This document shows positions 50,806 to 60,033 of a DNA stretch of 64,000 nt, in pieces. The position numbers and the translations under genes are program-made. The notes beneath the pieces were generated by a model. It saw only the letters and a program-made list of their open reading frames with translations. It was not told where the DNA came from and made no database searches. Every line of letters starts with the position of its first letter. The first letter of the stretch is position 1. Source of the stretch: Lewinellaceae bacterium (lineage in GTDB: Bacteria; Bacteroidota; Bacteroidia; Chitinophagales; Saprospiraceae); NCBI GenBank assembly GCA_020636105.1, contig JACJYL010000001.1, positions 2,666,001-2,730,000 on the forward strand, in the 5' to 3' direction.

Positions 50806-53478
50806 CTATTCATTTACCACCAGTTCTGCATAATAACCGTCCTCTACGGTCTTCATGGTAAAGCCACGCTTCCTGAACATATGCAGCATGATGTGGTTTT
50901 CGAATAAAATACTGGCATATACTTTGTGAATGCCCCGGCCTGTAGCGATTTCGAGGATGTAGTCCAAAAACTTATTGCCTAATCCCTGGCTGTGCCATGG
51001 GTCGGCGATGACCACTGCAAATTCTGCCGCTTCATTATACTGATCGGAGATCAGTCGGCCGACGCCGGCCATTACTTTTCGGCCATCTTCATCCAATTCC
51101 GCGATGATAGCAATTTCCCGATCATAGTCGATCTGCGTATAGCGCACCAGTTGATCGTGGGAGATATCTTTGATCAGCTGGAAAAAGCGGAATCTCTGGG
51201 TTCTTTCCGAAAATTTGGTAAACATCTCTTTCTCCATCGCTTCATCCTCCGGTTTGATCGGCCGCAAAATGGCTTTTTCCCCGTTTTTAAGCGTGTACTC
51301 AGAAATATATTTTGACGGATAAGGAGAAATAACCAGATGCTTGTACCGGTGATTGGGATTCACTTCATTGCCATCGAGCACGACCTTTGCATCCAGCACT
51401 ACGCCTCCATGTTCATCCACTCCAAACGGGTTGATATCAATCTCCTCAATTTCGGGAAAATCCATGAGGAGGTAGGCAAACTTGTACAACAGGAACTGTA
51501 TGGCCGTAAGATCTGCTCCCGGCATTCCACGATATCCTTTGAGCAGCTTATAAATTTTGGTGTCCTCGATCATTCGTTCTGCCAGGGCCATATTCAATGG
51601 AGGCAAACCTACGGTAGTATCTTTAAAGACTTCCACAGCCACCCCTCCCATTCCGAATACGATGGTAGGGCCGAAAATCGGGTCTCTTTTGGCTCCGATG
51701 ATCAGTTCATACCGCTTTTTCATCATTTGTTCCACAAAGATTCCTTTGATGTCTGCATCCGGAACCGCCGCAAGGGAAGATTCAAGAATCTCGTCAAAAT
51801 AACGCCCGACATCTTCTCTTTTTTTGATATTCAGCACAACCCCACCGACATCCGTTTTGTGCAAAATGTCAGGAGAAGCGATCTTCATCACCACAGGATA
51901 ACCGAGTTCATCGGCCAGTTGCATCGCTTCTTCTTTGGTAGCCGCCAATCCGTTCCTGATGACATTGATCTGGTAGTTGTCGAGAAACTGCTTGGCTTCA
52001 AACTCGGTCATAACTTTACGGCCGTCTGCCAATACATTTCTCATCAACTGGCGGTTCTCCTCAGTTTTGGGAAGGAAAGCACTTGGAATGACAGCCGGAG
52101 TCTGGTAGATCGTTTTTAGGTTTCGTTTGTAATCGTACATATACATGAAACACCTGACCGCGTTTTCCGGAATACTGTACACCGGAATGCTGTGTTGCTC
52201 AAGTACCTCCCTTCCTGCCTGCACATCATCGGCTCCCATCCAGGAAGCCAAAACGGTTTTTCGTTCTAAATTGGGGATGGTCACAATAGCCTCTGCAATG
52301 GCTTTGGAATCAGTCATGGCCTGGGGAGTCAGTATGATAAGAATTCCATCAACATTAGGATCATTGACACACACTTCAACCGCCTTTCTGTATTGTTCCG
52401 GTCCGGCATCCCCGAGTACGTCGATCGGGTTGTTATGGCTCCAGAAAGGAGAAAGGTGTCCGTTGAGCTCTTCAATGGTTTCCGGGGATAAAGTGGCCAG
52501 CTCCCCGCCCTTGGCGATGAGTAAATCTGTAGCGATGACCCCGGGTCCTCCCGCGTTGGTGATCATGGCCATTTTTTTACCGGAGGGTTTTTCCTGCATT
52601 GACAAGGACTGGGCGATATGGAACAATTCTCCTATCGTATCTACCCGGATGATACCTGCGCGTTTGAAGGCCGCATCAAAAACGAAATCGTTGCCGGCAA
52701 GGCTACCCGTGTGTGACATGGCCGCCTGGGCTCCTTCAGAGCTTTTTCCCGCCTTCAGGACGATGATGGGTTTGTTCCTTGCATAAGCCCTGGCCGCACT
52801 CAAAAACTTGCGTGCATCGATCAGCGATTCCATATAAATCACAATACTGGAAGTATAAGGGTCACTGCCAAAGTAATCGATCAGGTCATCAAAACTCACG
52901 TCGATCATGGAACCAATGGAAACGAAGTGGCTGAAACCCACATTCATCTTGATGGACCAGTCGAGGATGGCCGTACATAAGGCGCCACTTTGAGAGATGA
53001 AAGCGATCTTGCCGGGCAAGGCCATCTTATTGGCAAAACTGGCATTAAGTTTTATGGAAGGCCGTATAAATCCAAGGCAGTTGGGGCCGATCAGACGCAT
53101 ATTATATCGGCGAACGGTTTTTAGGATTTCTTTGGTCATCGCTCTGCCTTCTTCTCCTGCTTCGGCAAACCCGGCAGAGATCAGTACAATACCTGAAACG
53201 CCGGCCATACCACATTCTTCCACGAGTGCCAAAACGGTCTTGGCCGGTGTGGCTATGATGGCCAGATCAACCTGATCCGGAATTTCCTGAATACTTGAGT
53301 AGGTCTTTACGCCCAGGATATTATCCCGCTTAGGGTTGATAGGATACACAATCCCGTCAAAACCAGAACCAATAATGTTTCTGACCAATGAATGCCCCAC
53401 GGCACCTTCGTGCGCAGAAGCTCCAATAATTGCTACCACTTTAGGGTTGAATAAACGCGTTAATTTTTTAGTAACCAC
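50806..53478 (-). CDS. ADP-forming acyl-CoA ligase fused to a GNAT acetyltransferase
   Basis: The 890 aa contain, in order: CoA-binding domain (1-130, NPKVVAIIGASAHEGAVGHSL); succinyl-CoA-ligase-like domain with ISQSGALCTAILDW; a second flavodoxin-like domain; an ATP-grasp domain (about 480-700, GYPVVMKIASPDILHKTDVGGVVLN); and a GNAT domain (about 735-890, VVIADPWHSQGLGNKFLDYILE). The architecture is that of Pat/YfiQ lysine acetyltransferases. Those enzymes lack the catalytic His of the ligase, whereas here His256 is kept (AAMSHTGSLAG), at the position of the phosphorylated His of archaeal ADP-forming acetyl-CoA synthetases. The ligase may therefore be active. A full promoter lies at 53641-53669. 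Confidence 0.9.
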   Translation of the reverse strand: MVTKKLTRLFNPKVVAIIGASAHEGAVGHSLVRNIIGSGFDGIVYPINPKRDNILGVKTYSSIQEIPDQVDLAIIATPAKTVLALVEECGMAGVSGIVLISAGFAEAGEEGRAMTKEILKTVRRYNMRLIGPNCLGFIRPSIKLNASFANKMALPGKIAFISQSGALCTAILDWSIKMNVGFSHFVSIGSMIDVSFDDLIDYFGSDPYTSSIVIYMESLIDARKFLSAARAYARNKPIIVLKAGKSSEGAQAAMSHTGSLAGNDFVFDAAFKRAGIIRVDTIGELFHIAQSLSMQEKPSGKKMAMITNAGGPGVIATDLLIAKGGELATLSPETIEELNGHLSPFWSHNNPIDVLGDAGPEQYRKAVEVCVNDPNVDGILIILTPQAMTDSKAIAEAIVTIPNLERKTVLASWMGADDVQAGREVLEQHSIPVYSIPENAVRCFMYMYDYKRNLKTIYQTPAVIPSAFLPKTEENRQLMRNVLADGRKVMTEFEAKQFLDNYQINVIRNGLAATKEEAMQLADELGYPVVMKIASPDILHKTDVGGVVLNIKKREDVGRYFDEILESSLAAVPDADIKGIFVEQMMKKRYELIIGAKRDPIFGPTIVFGMGGVAVEVFKDTTVGLPPLNMALAERMIEDTKIYKLLKGYRGMPGADLTAIQFLLYKFAYLLMDFPEIEEIDINPFGVDEHGGVVLDAKVVLDGNEVNPNHRYKHLVISPYPSKYISEYTLKNGEKAILRPIKPEDEAMEKEMFTKFSERTQRFRFFQLIKDISHDQLVRYTQIDYDREIAIIAELDEDGRKVMAGVGRLISDQYNEAAEFAVVIADPWHSQGLGNKFLDYILEIATGRGIHKVYASILFENHIMLHMFRKRGFTMKTVEDGYYAELVVNE

Positions 53479-53640
53479 TTTTTGTTCTTTTTTTGTTGTC
53501 AGCTAAATTTAGATAAAATGTAATGGATGAAACGGAAAACGGAAGCGATTTTTTCAAGCTCCTCTGTTTTCCTGCCCTGTTCATTACACAATCAATTCGG
53601 TTTTATTTAGCTACGGATGGTTTTGTGCTTAAAAACGCGA

Positions 53641-53669
53641 CAAAGGTAAGTCCAATCCAAATAAACAAA
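53641..53669 (-). promoter_or_regulatory. Promoter of the acyl-CoA ligase gene
   Basis: On the minus strand TTTG (53666-53669), a 17-nt spacer and TACCTTTG (53641-53648) match both boxes. The leader would be about 155 nt. Confidence 0.6.
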
Positions 53670-53833
53670 AGGTGACTTTTAGCAAGATTAGGGTATGAGT
53701 TTTGCCACCCAAAAGAGGTTAAAGTTAACTTTTTTGTGGCGGCCTTCGGGTTTTACGTGCATAAACCAGGTCGCCAAAATACTCAAATCAATGCTTTTTT
53801 TGGAAAATTTCGCTAAAAAGGAAACTTTGTGCC

Positions 53834-53917
53834 GTTCCTACGGAACTTTGGTGCCCTCTTTCCAGCCGGAGACGCCTCGCCTCCGGCTGGAAGCTTTCAT
53901 GCCTACGGCATTTTTTG
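53834..53917. repeat. Triple hairpin cluster with TAC triloops
   Basis: Three hairpins follow one another: GTTCC-TAC-GGAAC (53834-53846), a 12-bp stem TTCCAGCCGGAG/CTCCGGCTGGAA (53860-53871, 53881-53892), and ATGCC-TAC-GGCAT (53899-53911) followed by TTTTTT. They lie in the gene-free interval 53479-54442. An 86-residue plus-strand frame (53695-53955) runs across them and is probably spurious. Confidence 0.65.
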
Positions 53918-54084
53918 AATTCCACCAATGCAGCATCGCAAGGTTTTTTGATTAATTAATCCAAGTGGCGATAAATCGGCAACTTGTCAATTAAAAAAAA
54001 GATAGCAACTGTAAATCACAAATTTGAAGATTGTAATTTGCAATTTGAACTTTTCACAAGTTGCATCACAACTTGGGTTTATTA

Positions 54085-54157
54085 GTGCAGTAGGCACGAT
54101 ACCTCTTTGAGGGAGACACCATCCCCAAAAAGAAAAAAAAGCAAGTGCCGTAGGCAC
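54085..54157. repeat. Paired hairpins with GTA triloops
   Basis: GTGCC-GTA-GGCAC (54145-54157) is a perfect triloop hairpin, and GTGCAGTAGGCAC (54085-54097) is a one-mismatch copy. Read on the minus strand they have the same form as the TAC hairpins 200 bp upstream. The surrounding gap (53918-54402) has no gene, only AT-rich sequence. Confidence 0.6.
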
Positions 54158-54402
54158 GGTGCACGGTACCTTTCAAAACATCACCATTTTTTCAGGGAAT
54201 TCGAAATTTTTTCCCTTACTGCTCCTTTATTCGCTGGAAAAAAGTCCAAAATGATGGATTAAAAACAAGTCCAAAACGAAGCCTTTTACTGTTAAAATCA
54301 GGGGGGAGAAGGACTACCACGATTTCCGAATGGGTGACAAAAATCATTCCTATTAAAATCTTTCGCTGTCGTTAGTCATTCTCTGGCACCTCAATAAGGC
54401 CT

Positions 54403-54410
54403 TAACTTTG
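54403..54410 (+). promoter_or_regulatory. Candidate -7 box of the PFOR gene
   Basis: TAACTTTG matches TAnnTTTG and lies 32 nt before the start codon. The -33 region (CTCTGG near 54381) is poor. Confidence 0.4.
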
Positions 54411-54442
54411 AACCGATTTTTTAAGTAATAAATCCTTTAGAG

Positions 54443-57400
54443 ATGCAACAAAACAAAGTCAAATACCCGGGGAAACGAATTACCACTGACGGGAACACCA
54501 TTGTATCAGCGACTGAAGCACTCATCGTTGATGCCGGAGTTTTTTACCCTATTACTCCTTCCACACAAATGGGTGAGAATTTTCAATTATTATTTGCAAA
54601 AGGGGAATTAAATGCTTTTGGCAAAGCTTTGACCGCTATTGAAACCGAAGGAGAACACGCCGCTCAGGGTGGAGCCATTGCTTTATCCGTCACCGGTAAA
54701 CGGGTGGTAAACTTCACTTCCGGACAAGGTATTGTCTATGGTTTGGAGCAATATTACCATGCCCCCGGCAAATTGAGTACTATGGTACTTGAGGTGGGCG
54801 CCAGAGCACTGACCAAACACGCCTTAAATGTTCACTGTGGTCATGATGACTTTTATGCTGCTATGGATACCGGCTGGATCATGCTTTTTGCCAAAAATGC
54901 CCAACAGGCAGCTGACCAGTCCATTATATTAAGAAAGGTCACTGAATTAAGCCTGAATCCAGGATTGAACTCCCAGGATGGATTTCTTACCACTCACCTG
55001 GAAAGAACCTTCCGCATGCCGGAAGCAGCCTTAATCCGTGAATTCCTTGGCGCTCCGGAAGACATCATCGAATGTCCGACTGAAGCTCAGAAAACATTAT
55101 TCGGACCAAAAAGAAGAAGAGTTCCTGCAGGGATTGACCTGGAGAACCCAATGTTGCTGGGTCCTGTTCAAAACCAGGAACACTATATGAATGGTGTGGC
55201 TGCCCGTCGTAATAATTTCTCTGAACCTATTGGGGATTTTTTACGTGATGCCTATAAAGAATTTGGAGAACTGACCGGAAGAAAATACGGAATGATCTCT
55301 CAATACAATTGTGAAAATGCTGAAACAGTATTCGTAGCCCTCGGTAGCGCGGCAGAAAATATTGAAGCAGTCATTGATTATCTGAAAGAAACAAGAGGCG
55401 TGGATGTTGGGGTCATCCACATCAACGTCATTCGTCCTTTCCCTGAAAAAGAAATCATCGAAGCTTTGAGAGGCAAGAAAGAAGTTATCGTGCTGGAAAG
55501 AACAGACGAATCCCTCTCAGGAAGTAACCCACTGACCCGAGAGATCAAACTCGCCCTGAGGAAAGCAGAAAGTAATTTTAGAAAAAATGCTTACGAAGGC
55601 TTAGGAGCCATTGATCCGGCAAACGAAAAACCACACGTCTTGTCAGGAAGTTACGGATTGGGATCCAGAGATTTCCGTCCGGAAGCCATCATCGGAGCCT
55701 ATGATTTTGCAGAAGGTCGCCTGGCTCGTAAAGATGGCAAAACCATCAATGATGGCGTACGCTTTTTCTACCTTGGCATCGATCACCCTTACAACGTCGA
55801 ATCAGACGAAAAACCATCAGGGCTTCCTAAAGACTCTATCGCAGTCCGTTTCCACTCCATCGGAGGATGGGGAATGATCACTACCGGTAAAAACCTGGGC
55901 AGCATTTTAGGTGATCTTTCGAGTTATGTGGCCAAAAGGGATAACCTTTATGAAGAAACCGGCGAACTCAAGGAAGTCGTCAACCTCAGCGCGAACCCAA
56001 AATACGGTTCCGAGAAAAAGGGAGCGCCTACCAATTACTTCCTCGTCGCCGCACCGGAACGTGTCCGGGTGAATTGCGACTTGCGCCACGTTAATGTAGT
56101 GCTTTGCTCTGACCCGAAAATATTCCTGCATACCGATCCACTGGATGGATTGACCGATGGAGGAGCCTTTATCTGGGAAAGTGCCGAAAGCGATCCTCAA
56201 AAAGTATGGGAACGCATCCCTACAAAATATCGTCAGGAACTCATCGATAAAAACATAAAACTATACGCCCTCAACGGGTTTGATATTGCCAAAAAGGCTA
56301 CCGACCGTGAAGAACTGCAAACCAGGATGCAGGGTAATGCCTTCCTCGGAGCATTCTTCAAGGTTTCCCCATTCCTCGATCATTACAATATCCCGGCACA
56401 GGAATTCCTGGATACCGTTCACGAACAGTATAAGAAGAAATTCGGCCGTTTTGGAGACGATGTTGTAGCTTCCAATATGGATGTAATGAACGCAGGGTTT
56501 ACCAAAGTTTTTGAAGTACCTGTTGGCGAGATGAATGCCAAAGACAATTCAGCATTCAGTCTGGAAGGCATCCTGCCTTGCTCCGTCAACCTCCACCTGG
56601 ACGCCATTCCAGAATCCACTAAGGCACCGATGTTCAAGATGTCTACCTTTGACGCAGAATTCCGCGCCGGGTTAGGATATAATCAACCATCTAGTCCTTT
56701 GGCTTCCGTTGGTATGGTAGCTTCCGGAACAGGAGCGACAGCCAGTAAGTATGTCGCCCGTCGCCAGGTGCCTATTTTTATAGAAGAAAACTGTACCCAG
56801 TGTATGGAATGTATCACCATTTGTCCGGATACAGCCATGCCTAATACAACTCAATCGGTAGCCACTTATATACTTGCAGCGGCTAACCACTATGTTTCAG
56901 ATGAAAAGGTGAGAGCGCAAATCATCAGCCATATTCCGGAAATCGAGCCCGCTATTAGGGAAGAAATGCTGGAATACGCCAACGCCAAGGATATTCATGG
57001 CGACGGCGATGGAAAGGCTAAATTTGCCAACATCGTGACCCATCACCTGAGAAGCCTACAGGATCCATTGATTACTGAAGATGCTATTTACCAGATGCAC
57101 CAGATCCTCGACATCCTGCCCCTGGCATTCCTCAACACTAAAGCGATATTTAGTGGCCTGGAGAAAAAAGAATCTGGCGCAGGGGGTATATTCTCCATCT
57201 TCATTTCCGACTTATGTAAAGGATGTGGCGCTTGTGTCGAAGCTTGCGGAAAACATGAAGCCCTGCAAATGGTTCCGGAATCCGAAGAGATGCACGCAGT
57301 CATGACCTCTACCAGCCAATTCCTGAATTTCTTGCCGGATACTCCGCAAAAATACCTGGGAATATATGATTCAGAACATCCTCAGGATTCTAAGGCTGCA

Positions 57401-59065
57401 GCCTTGAAAAATCACCTCATGGTTCAGTCCGTATACAATGCATTGGTAGCAGGGGATGGAGCTTGTGCAGGTTGCGGTGAAAAATCTGTTTTACGCTCGA
57501 CTTCCACATTGACCGAAGCGTTGATGCGTCCGATTTTCCATAAAAAAGCGGAACGACTGAGAGGTAAAATGAATCTCTTGTTAGAGAATGGACTGGATGC
57601 TCTGGCCGATCTTAAAAAGCGGGACGAAAAGGCTTATCATATTTTTAAAACAACCGTACTGCATATCCTGATGGGTTATGGCGCGGAAAATTTGGAAGCC
57701 ACTGAAGCCAGGATTGCCGCTGAATTTAAGGGCGGAGATGCCGAAGTACTCCAGGGATTGATCAATGCCATCAATTATGATGCGGACAAGCACGATTCTG
57801 TTCAGACTATTGAAGACTGGAAACCCAAAGGAATGTCTGTCATGGCCATGACGGCCCATACCGGATGTAACTCCGTTTACGGATCTACCCCTCCGAACAA
57901 TCCTCACCCATATCCATGGATGAACAGCCTGTTCCAGGATGGTACTACAATCGGATGGTTAGTGGGTGAAGGCTTCATGAGAGACCACGCCTTGTTATCC
58001 GTCATTCCGGAACGCCTTGCCGATACAGTCATTTCAGGTTTTGAAAATGGTTTCACTGAAAATGATTTCTTCTATTACAACCACTTCACCGATACTTTAA
58101 TGACGGACAACGAGATCCTCGAGTTGCCTAAAGTATGGGCCATCGGTGGAGACGGTGCAATTGGAGACATCGGTTTCCAGAACACTTCCAAAGTGGTGCT
58201 TCAAAACCGGCCAAACGTCAAAATTTTGATGCTTGACACCCAGGTTTATTCCAATACGGGTGGACAGAATTCCGATTCTTCTCCTATGCCGGGTGGTTTT
58301 GACTTCAACCAGTTTGGCCCGGCTACCGAGGGTAAACTGACCGAAATGAAATCTGTGGGCGAATCCTTTATGGGGGGACACGGTTCTCCTTTCTTAGCCA
58401 GGGTTTCCATGGCCAATACCGGGACCTTCTACAAAGCATTACTCGATGGACTGACCTACCGGGGAACGGCTTACTTTGAAGCGTATACCACTTGCCAACC
58501 TGAGCATGGTGTAGCCGATAGCGGCGCACAGGTACAGGCACAACTCGTTCGTGACAGCCGTGGATTGACAGAGTTTGTTTTCAATCCTTCCGATGGGGAA
58601 AGTTACCATGACATTCTCAACATCAAAGGGAATCCAAACTACAATTTCGACTGGTTCGAACGCCGTCATGCGATCACTAAAGAGAAATATACGTTCACCG
58701 TCGCACACTGGGCCATTACGGAAGCACGCTTTAGAAGACACCACAAAAAGGTAAAAAAAGAAGCTACTGAAGGTTTGGTATTACTGGAAGATAAACTGAA
58801 ACTCATCACCCAGGATGACATCACCCATCGCCGTTATCTCGATCCAACGCATCGGGCTTACGTGGAAGATTTTGGTGTTTACCTGAGAGATTTTGATGAA
58901 GCCGGAAAGGAAAAATATCATACCCTTTCCCGTCAGATGGTACTCTTTACCGTAGAACGCCGTAAAGCATGGCGTATGCTGCAAAGTAAAGCAGGGATCA
59001 TTAACCAGGATTATATCGCGCAGAAAGAGTTGCTTAAAGAACTCGACAGCGTAGTGACAGTTTAA
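54443..59065 (+). CDS. nifJ: Pyruvate:ferredoxin (flavodoxin) oxidoreductase, extended form
   Basis: Converts pyruvate and CoA to acetyl-CoA and CO2 with reduction of ferredoxin or flavodoxin. Single-chain order: pyruvate-binding domain I (FYPITPSTQMGE, TEGEHAAQGGA), domain II (about 265-420), gamma domain (RFHSIGGWGMITTGKNLG), two [4Fe-4S] motifs (Cys784/787/790/794; Cys925/928/931/935), and the thiamine-diphosphate domain with the third-cluster cysteines (Cys1008/1011 in CAGCGE, YTTCQPEHG) and GDGAIGDIGFQN from about 1235. Usual single-chain enzymes have about 1170-1200 aa; this one has 1540. Extra sequence lies between the two ferredoxin motifs (130 residues) and after CAGCGE (about 1025-1100). 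The second cluster motif lacks the usual Pro. Confidence 0.9.
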   Translation: MQQNKVKYPGKRITTDGNTIVSATEALIVDAGVFYPITPSTQMGENFQLLFAKGELNAFGKALTAIETEGEHAAQGGAIALSVTGKRVVNFTSGQGIVYGLEQYYHAPGKLSTMVLEVGARALTKHALNVHCGHDDFYAAMDTGWIMLFAKNAQQAADQSIILRKVTELSLNPGLNSQDGFLTTHLERTFRMPEAALIREFLGAPEDIIECPTEAQKTLFGPKRRRVPAGIDLENPMLLGPVQNQEHYMNGVAARRNNFSEPIGDFLRDAYKEFGELTGRKYGMISQYNCENAETVFVALGSAAENIEAVIDYLKETRGVDVGVIHINVIRPFPEKEIIEALRGKKEVIVLERTDESLSGSNPLTREIKLALRKAESNFRKNAYEGLGAIDPANEKPHVLSGSYGLGSRDFRPEAIIGAYDFAEGRLARKDGKTINDGVRFFYLGIDHPYNVESDEKPSGLPKDSIAVRFHSIGGWGMITTGKNLGSILGDLSSYVAKRDNLYEETGELKEVVNLSANPKYGSEKKGAPTNYFLVAAPERVRVNCDLRHVNVVLCSDPKIFLHTDPLDGLTDGGAFIWESAESDPQKVWERIPTKYRQELIDKNIKLYALNGFDIAKKATDREELQTRMQGNAFLGAFFKVSPFLDHYNIPAQEFLDTVHEQYKKKFGRFGDDVVASNMDVMNAGFTKVFEVPVGEMNAKDNSAFSLEGILPCSVNLHLDAIPESTKAPMFKMSTFDAEFRAGLGYNQPSSPLASVGMVASGTGATASKYVARRQVPIFIEENCTQCMECITICPDTAMPNTTQSVATYILAAANHYVSDEKVRAQIISHIPEIEPAIREEMLEYANAKDIHGDGDGKAKFANIVTHHLRSLQDPLITEDAIYQMHQILDILPLAFLNTKAIFSGLEKKESGAGGIFSIFISDLCKGCGACVEACGKHEALQMVPESEEMHAVMTSTSQFLNFLPDTPQKYLGIYDSEHPQDSKAAALKNHLMVQSVYNALVAGDGACAGCGEKSVLRSTSTLTEALMRPIFHKKAERLRGKMNLLLENGLDALADLKKRDEKAYHIFKTTVLHILMGYGAENLEATEARIAAEFKGGDAEVLQGLINAINYDADKHDSVQTIEDWKPKGMSVMAMTAHTGCNSVYGSTPPNNPHPYPWMNSLFQDGTTIGWLVGEGFMRDHALLSVIPERLADTVISGFENGFTENDFFYYNHFTDTLMTDNEILELPKVWAIGGDGAIGDIGFQNTSKVVLQNRPNVKILMLDTQVYSNTGGQNSDSSPMPGGFDFNQFGPATEGKLTEMKSVGESFMGGHGSPFLARVSMANTGTFYKALLDGLTYRGTAYFEAYTTCQPEHGVADSGAQVQAQLVRDSRGLTEFVFNPSDGESYHDILNIKGNPNYNFDWFERRHAITKEKYTFTVAHWAITEARFRRHHKKVKKEATEGLVLLEDKLKLITQDDITHRRYLDPTHRAYVEDFGVYLRDFDEAGKEKYHTLSRQMVLFTVERRKAWRMLQSKAGIINQDYIAQKELLKELDSVVTV

Positions 59066-59092
59066 TAATAGAGTGCAATTAAATAAATGATC

Positions 59093-59130
59093 ACACCCCG
59101 GCAGCGATGTTTGTCGGGGTGTTTTTTTTT
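59093..59130 (+). terminator. Terminator of the PFOR gene
   Basis: ACACCCCG (59093-59100) pairs with CGGGGTGT (59115-59122), followed by eight more T. Confidence 0.85.
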
Positions 59131-59218
59131 GCAAGGCAGGAGTCTTTTGAAATTGTCCAGTTCAAAACTTAAAATACTACCGCTATTATCGCAAATCGTA
59201 CATTCTTAATCTCCCGCT

Positions 59219-59851
59219 TTATTTAGAAGCTATTGCGATGTATTTTTTCAATTCGGTAGGTTTTTCTGCTTGTTTAATTAAAAAATCTGCTAAATCGGCT
59301 CGATTTATTCCCCCAATGTTTATGCCTTTAAACAGTTTTGTTTCTACTCGATATTTTTCGGTCAATGGTTCATCCAATAATCTTCCCGGCCTTACTATTA
59401 TCCATTTCATTTGGGAACCGGAAATGATATTTTCCAATTTTGTTTTGTCGGCATAAACGTCCTTTAAAAAGTAATTCAAAAACATTTTTACAAACCACGA
59501 CACATAGTTTTTACTTTCGCCGGCCCCAAAACCGGTCACGAAAATAAAAGGAACGTCTATTTTGTTTTCTTTTTGAACTTCCACCAGGAGTTTCGCAAAA
59601 TCAGAAAATAGCGAAGTGGCTTTCATATTCTTTCCCGTTCCTAATGTTACGATTACTGCTTCGGCATCCTGAATGGCCTTTAATAAATCCGATTTGTTGG
59701 TCGCGTTACCAATGACCGATCTAAAAGAATGTTTCTCCTGTATCTGAATTGCCGATCGAGAAAGCGTGGTTACTTCATGGTTGCGCTGCAAGGCTCTTTT
59801 TACCGTTTCGAGGCCAAGGCCCGCAGAAGCTCCAATGATTGATATATTCAT
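59219..59851 (-). CDS. NAD(P)H-binding SDR-like protein
   Basis: Atypical short-chain dehydrogenase of 210 aa (NAD(P)-binding family PF13460). The nucleotide motif is GASAGLGLETVKRAL at the N-terminus. VIVTLGTG, FIFVTGFGAGES and WIIVRPGRLLDEPL are family-typical. The catalytic Tyr-x3-Lys of classical SDRs is not evident. The function is unknown; relatives include flavin or NmrA-like reductases. A -7 box (TAACTTTG, minus strand, 59887-59894) lies just upstream. Confidence 0.85.
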   Translation of the reverse strand: MNISIIGASAGLGLETVKRALQRNHEVTTLSRSAIQIQEKHSFRSVIGNATNKSDLLKAIQDAEAVIVTLGTGKNMKATSLFSDFAKLLVEVQKENKIDVPFIFVTGFGAGESKNYVSWFVKMFLNYFLKDVYADKTKLENIISGSQMKWIIVRPGRLLDEPLTEKYRVETKLFKGINIGGINRADLADFLIKQAEKPTELKKYIAIASK

Positions 59852-60033
59852 TTTAAGGGTATTTTATCTCGTTTAAGCAATTAAAGCAAAGTTACTTAGG
59901 AACATCCCGGCCATTTTATCCACCTTTCTCAACTTCCAGTTCTAAAACCTTTGGCGAATTTTTCACCTATACTATTTTCAAAAATCGTCGTTTCAAACGG
60001 TCCTATTCCCTTGTTTTGATGTAGTGTATGATT

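Noticed and set aside
53695..53955. 86-residue plus-strand frame in the gene-free interval
   Set aside because: It runs through three perfect hairpins and has no recognisable motif; its composition follows the repeats, not coding sequence.
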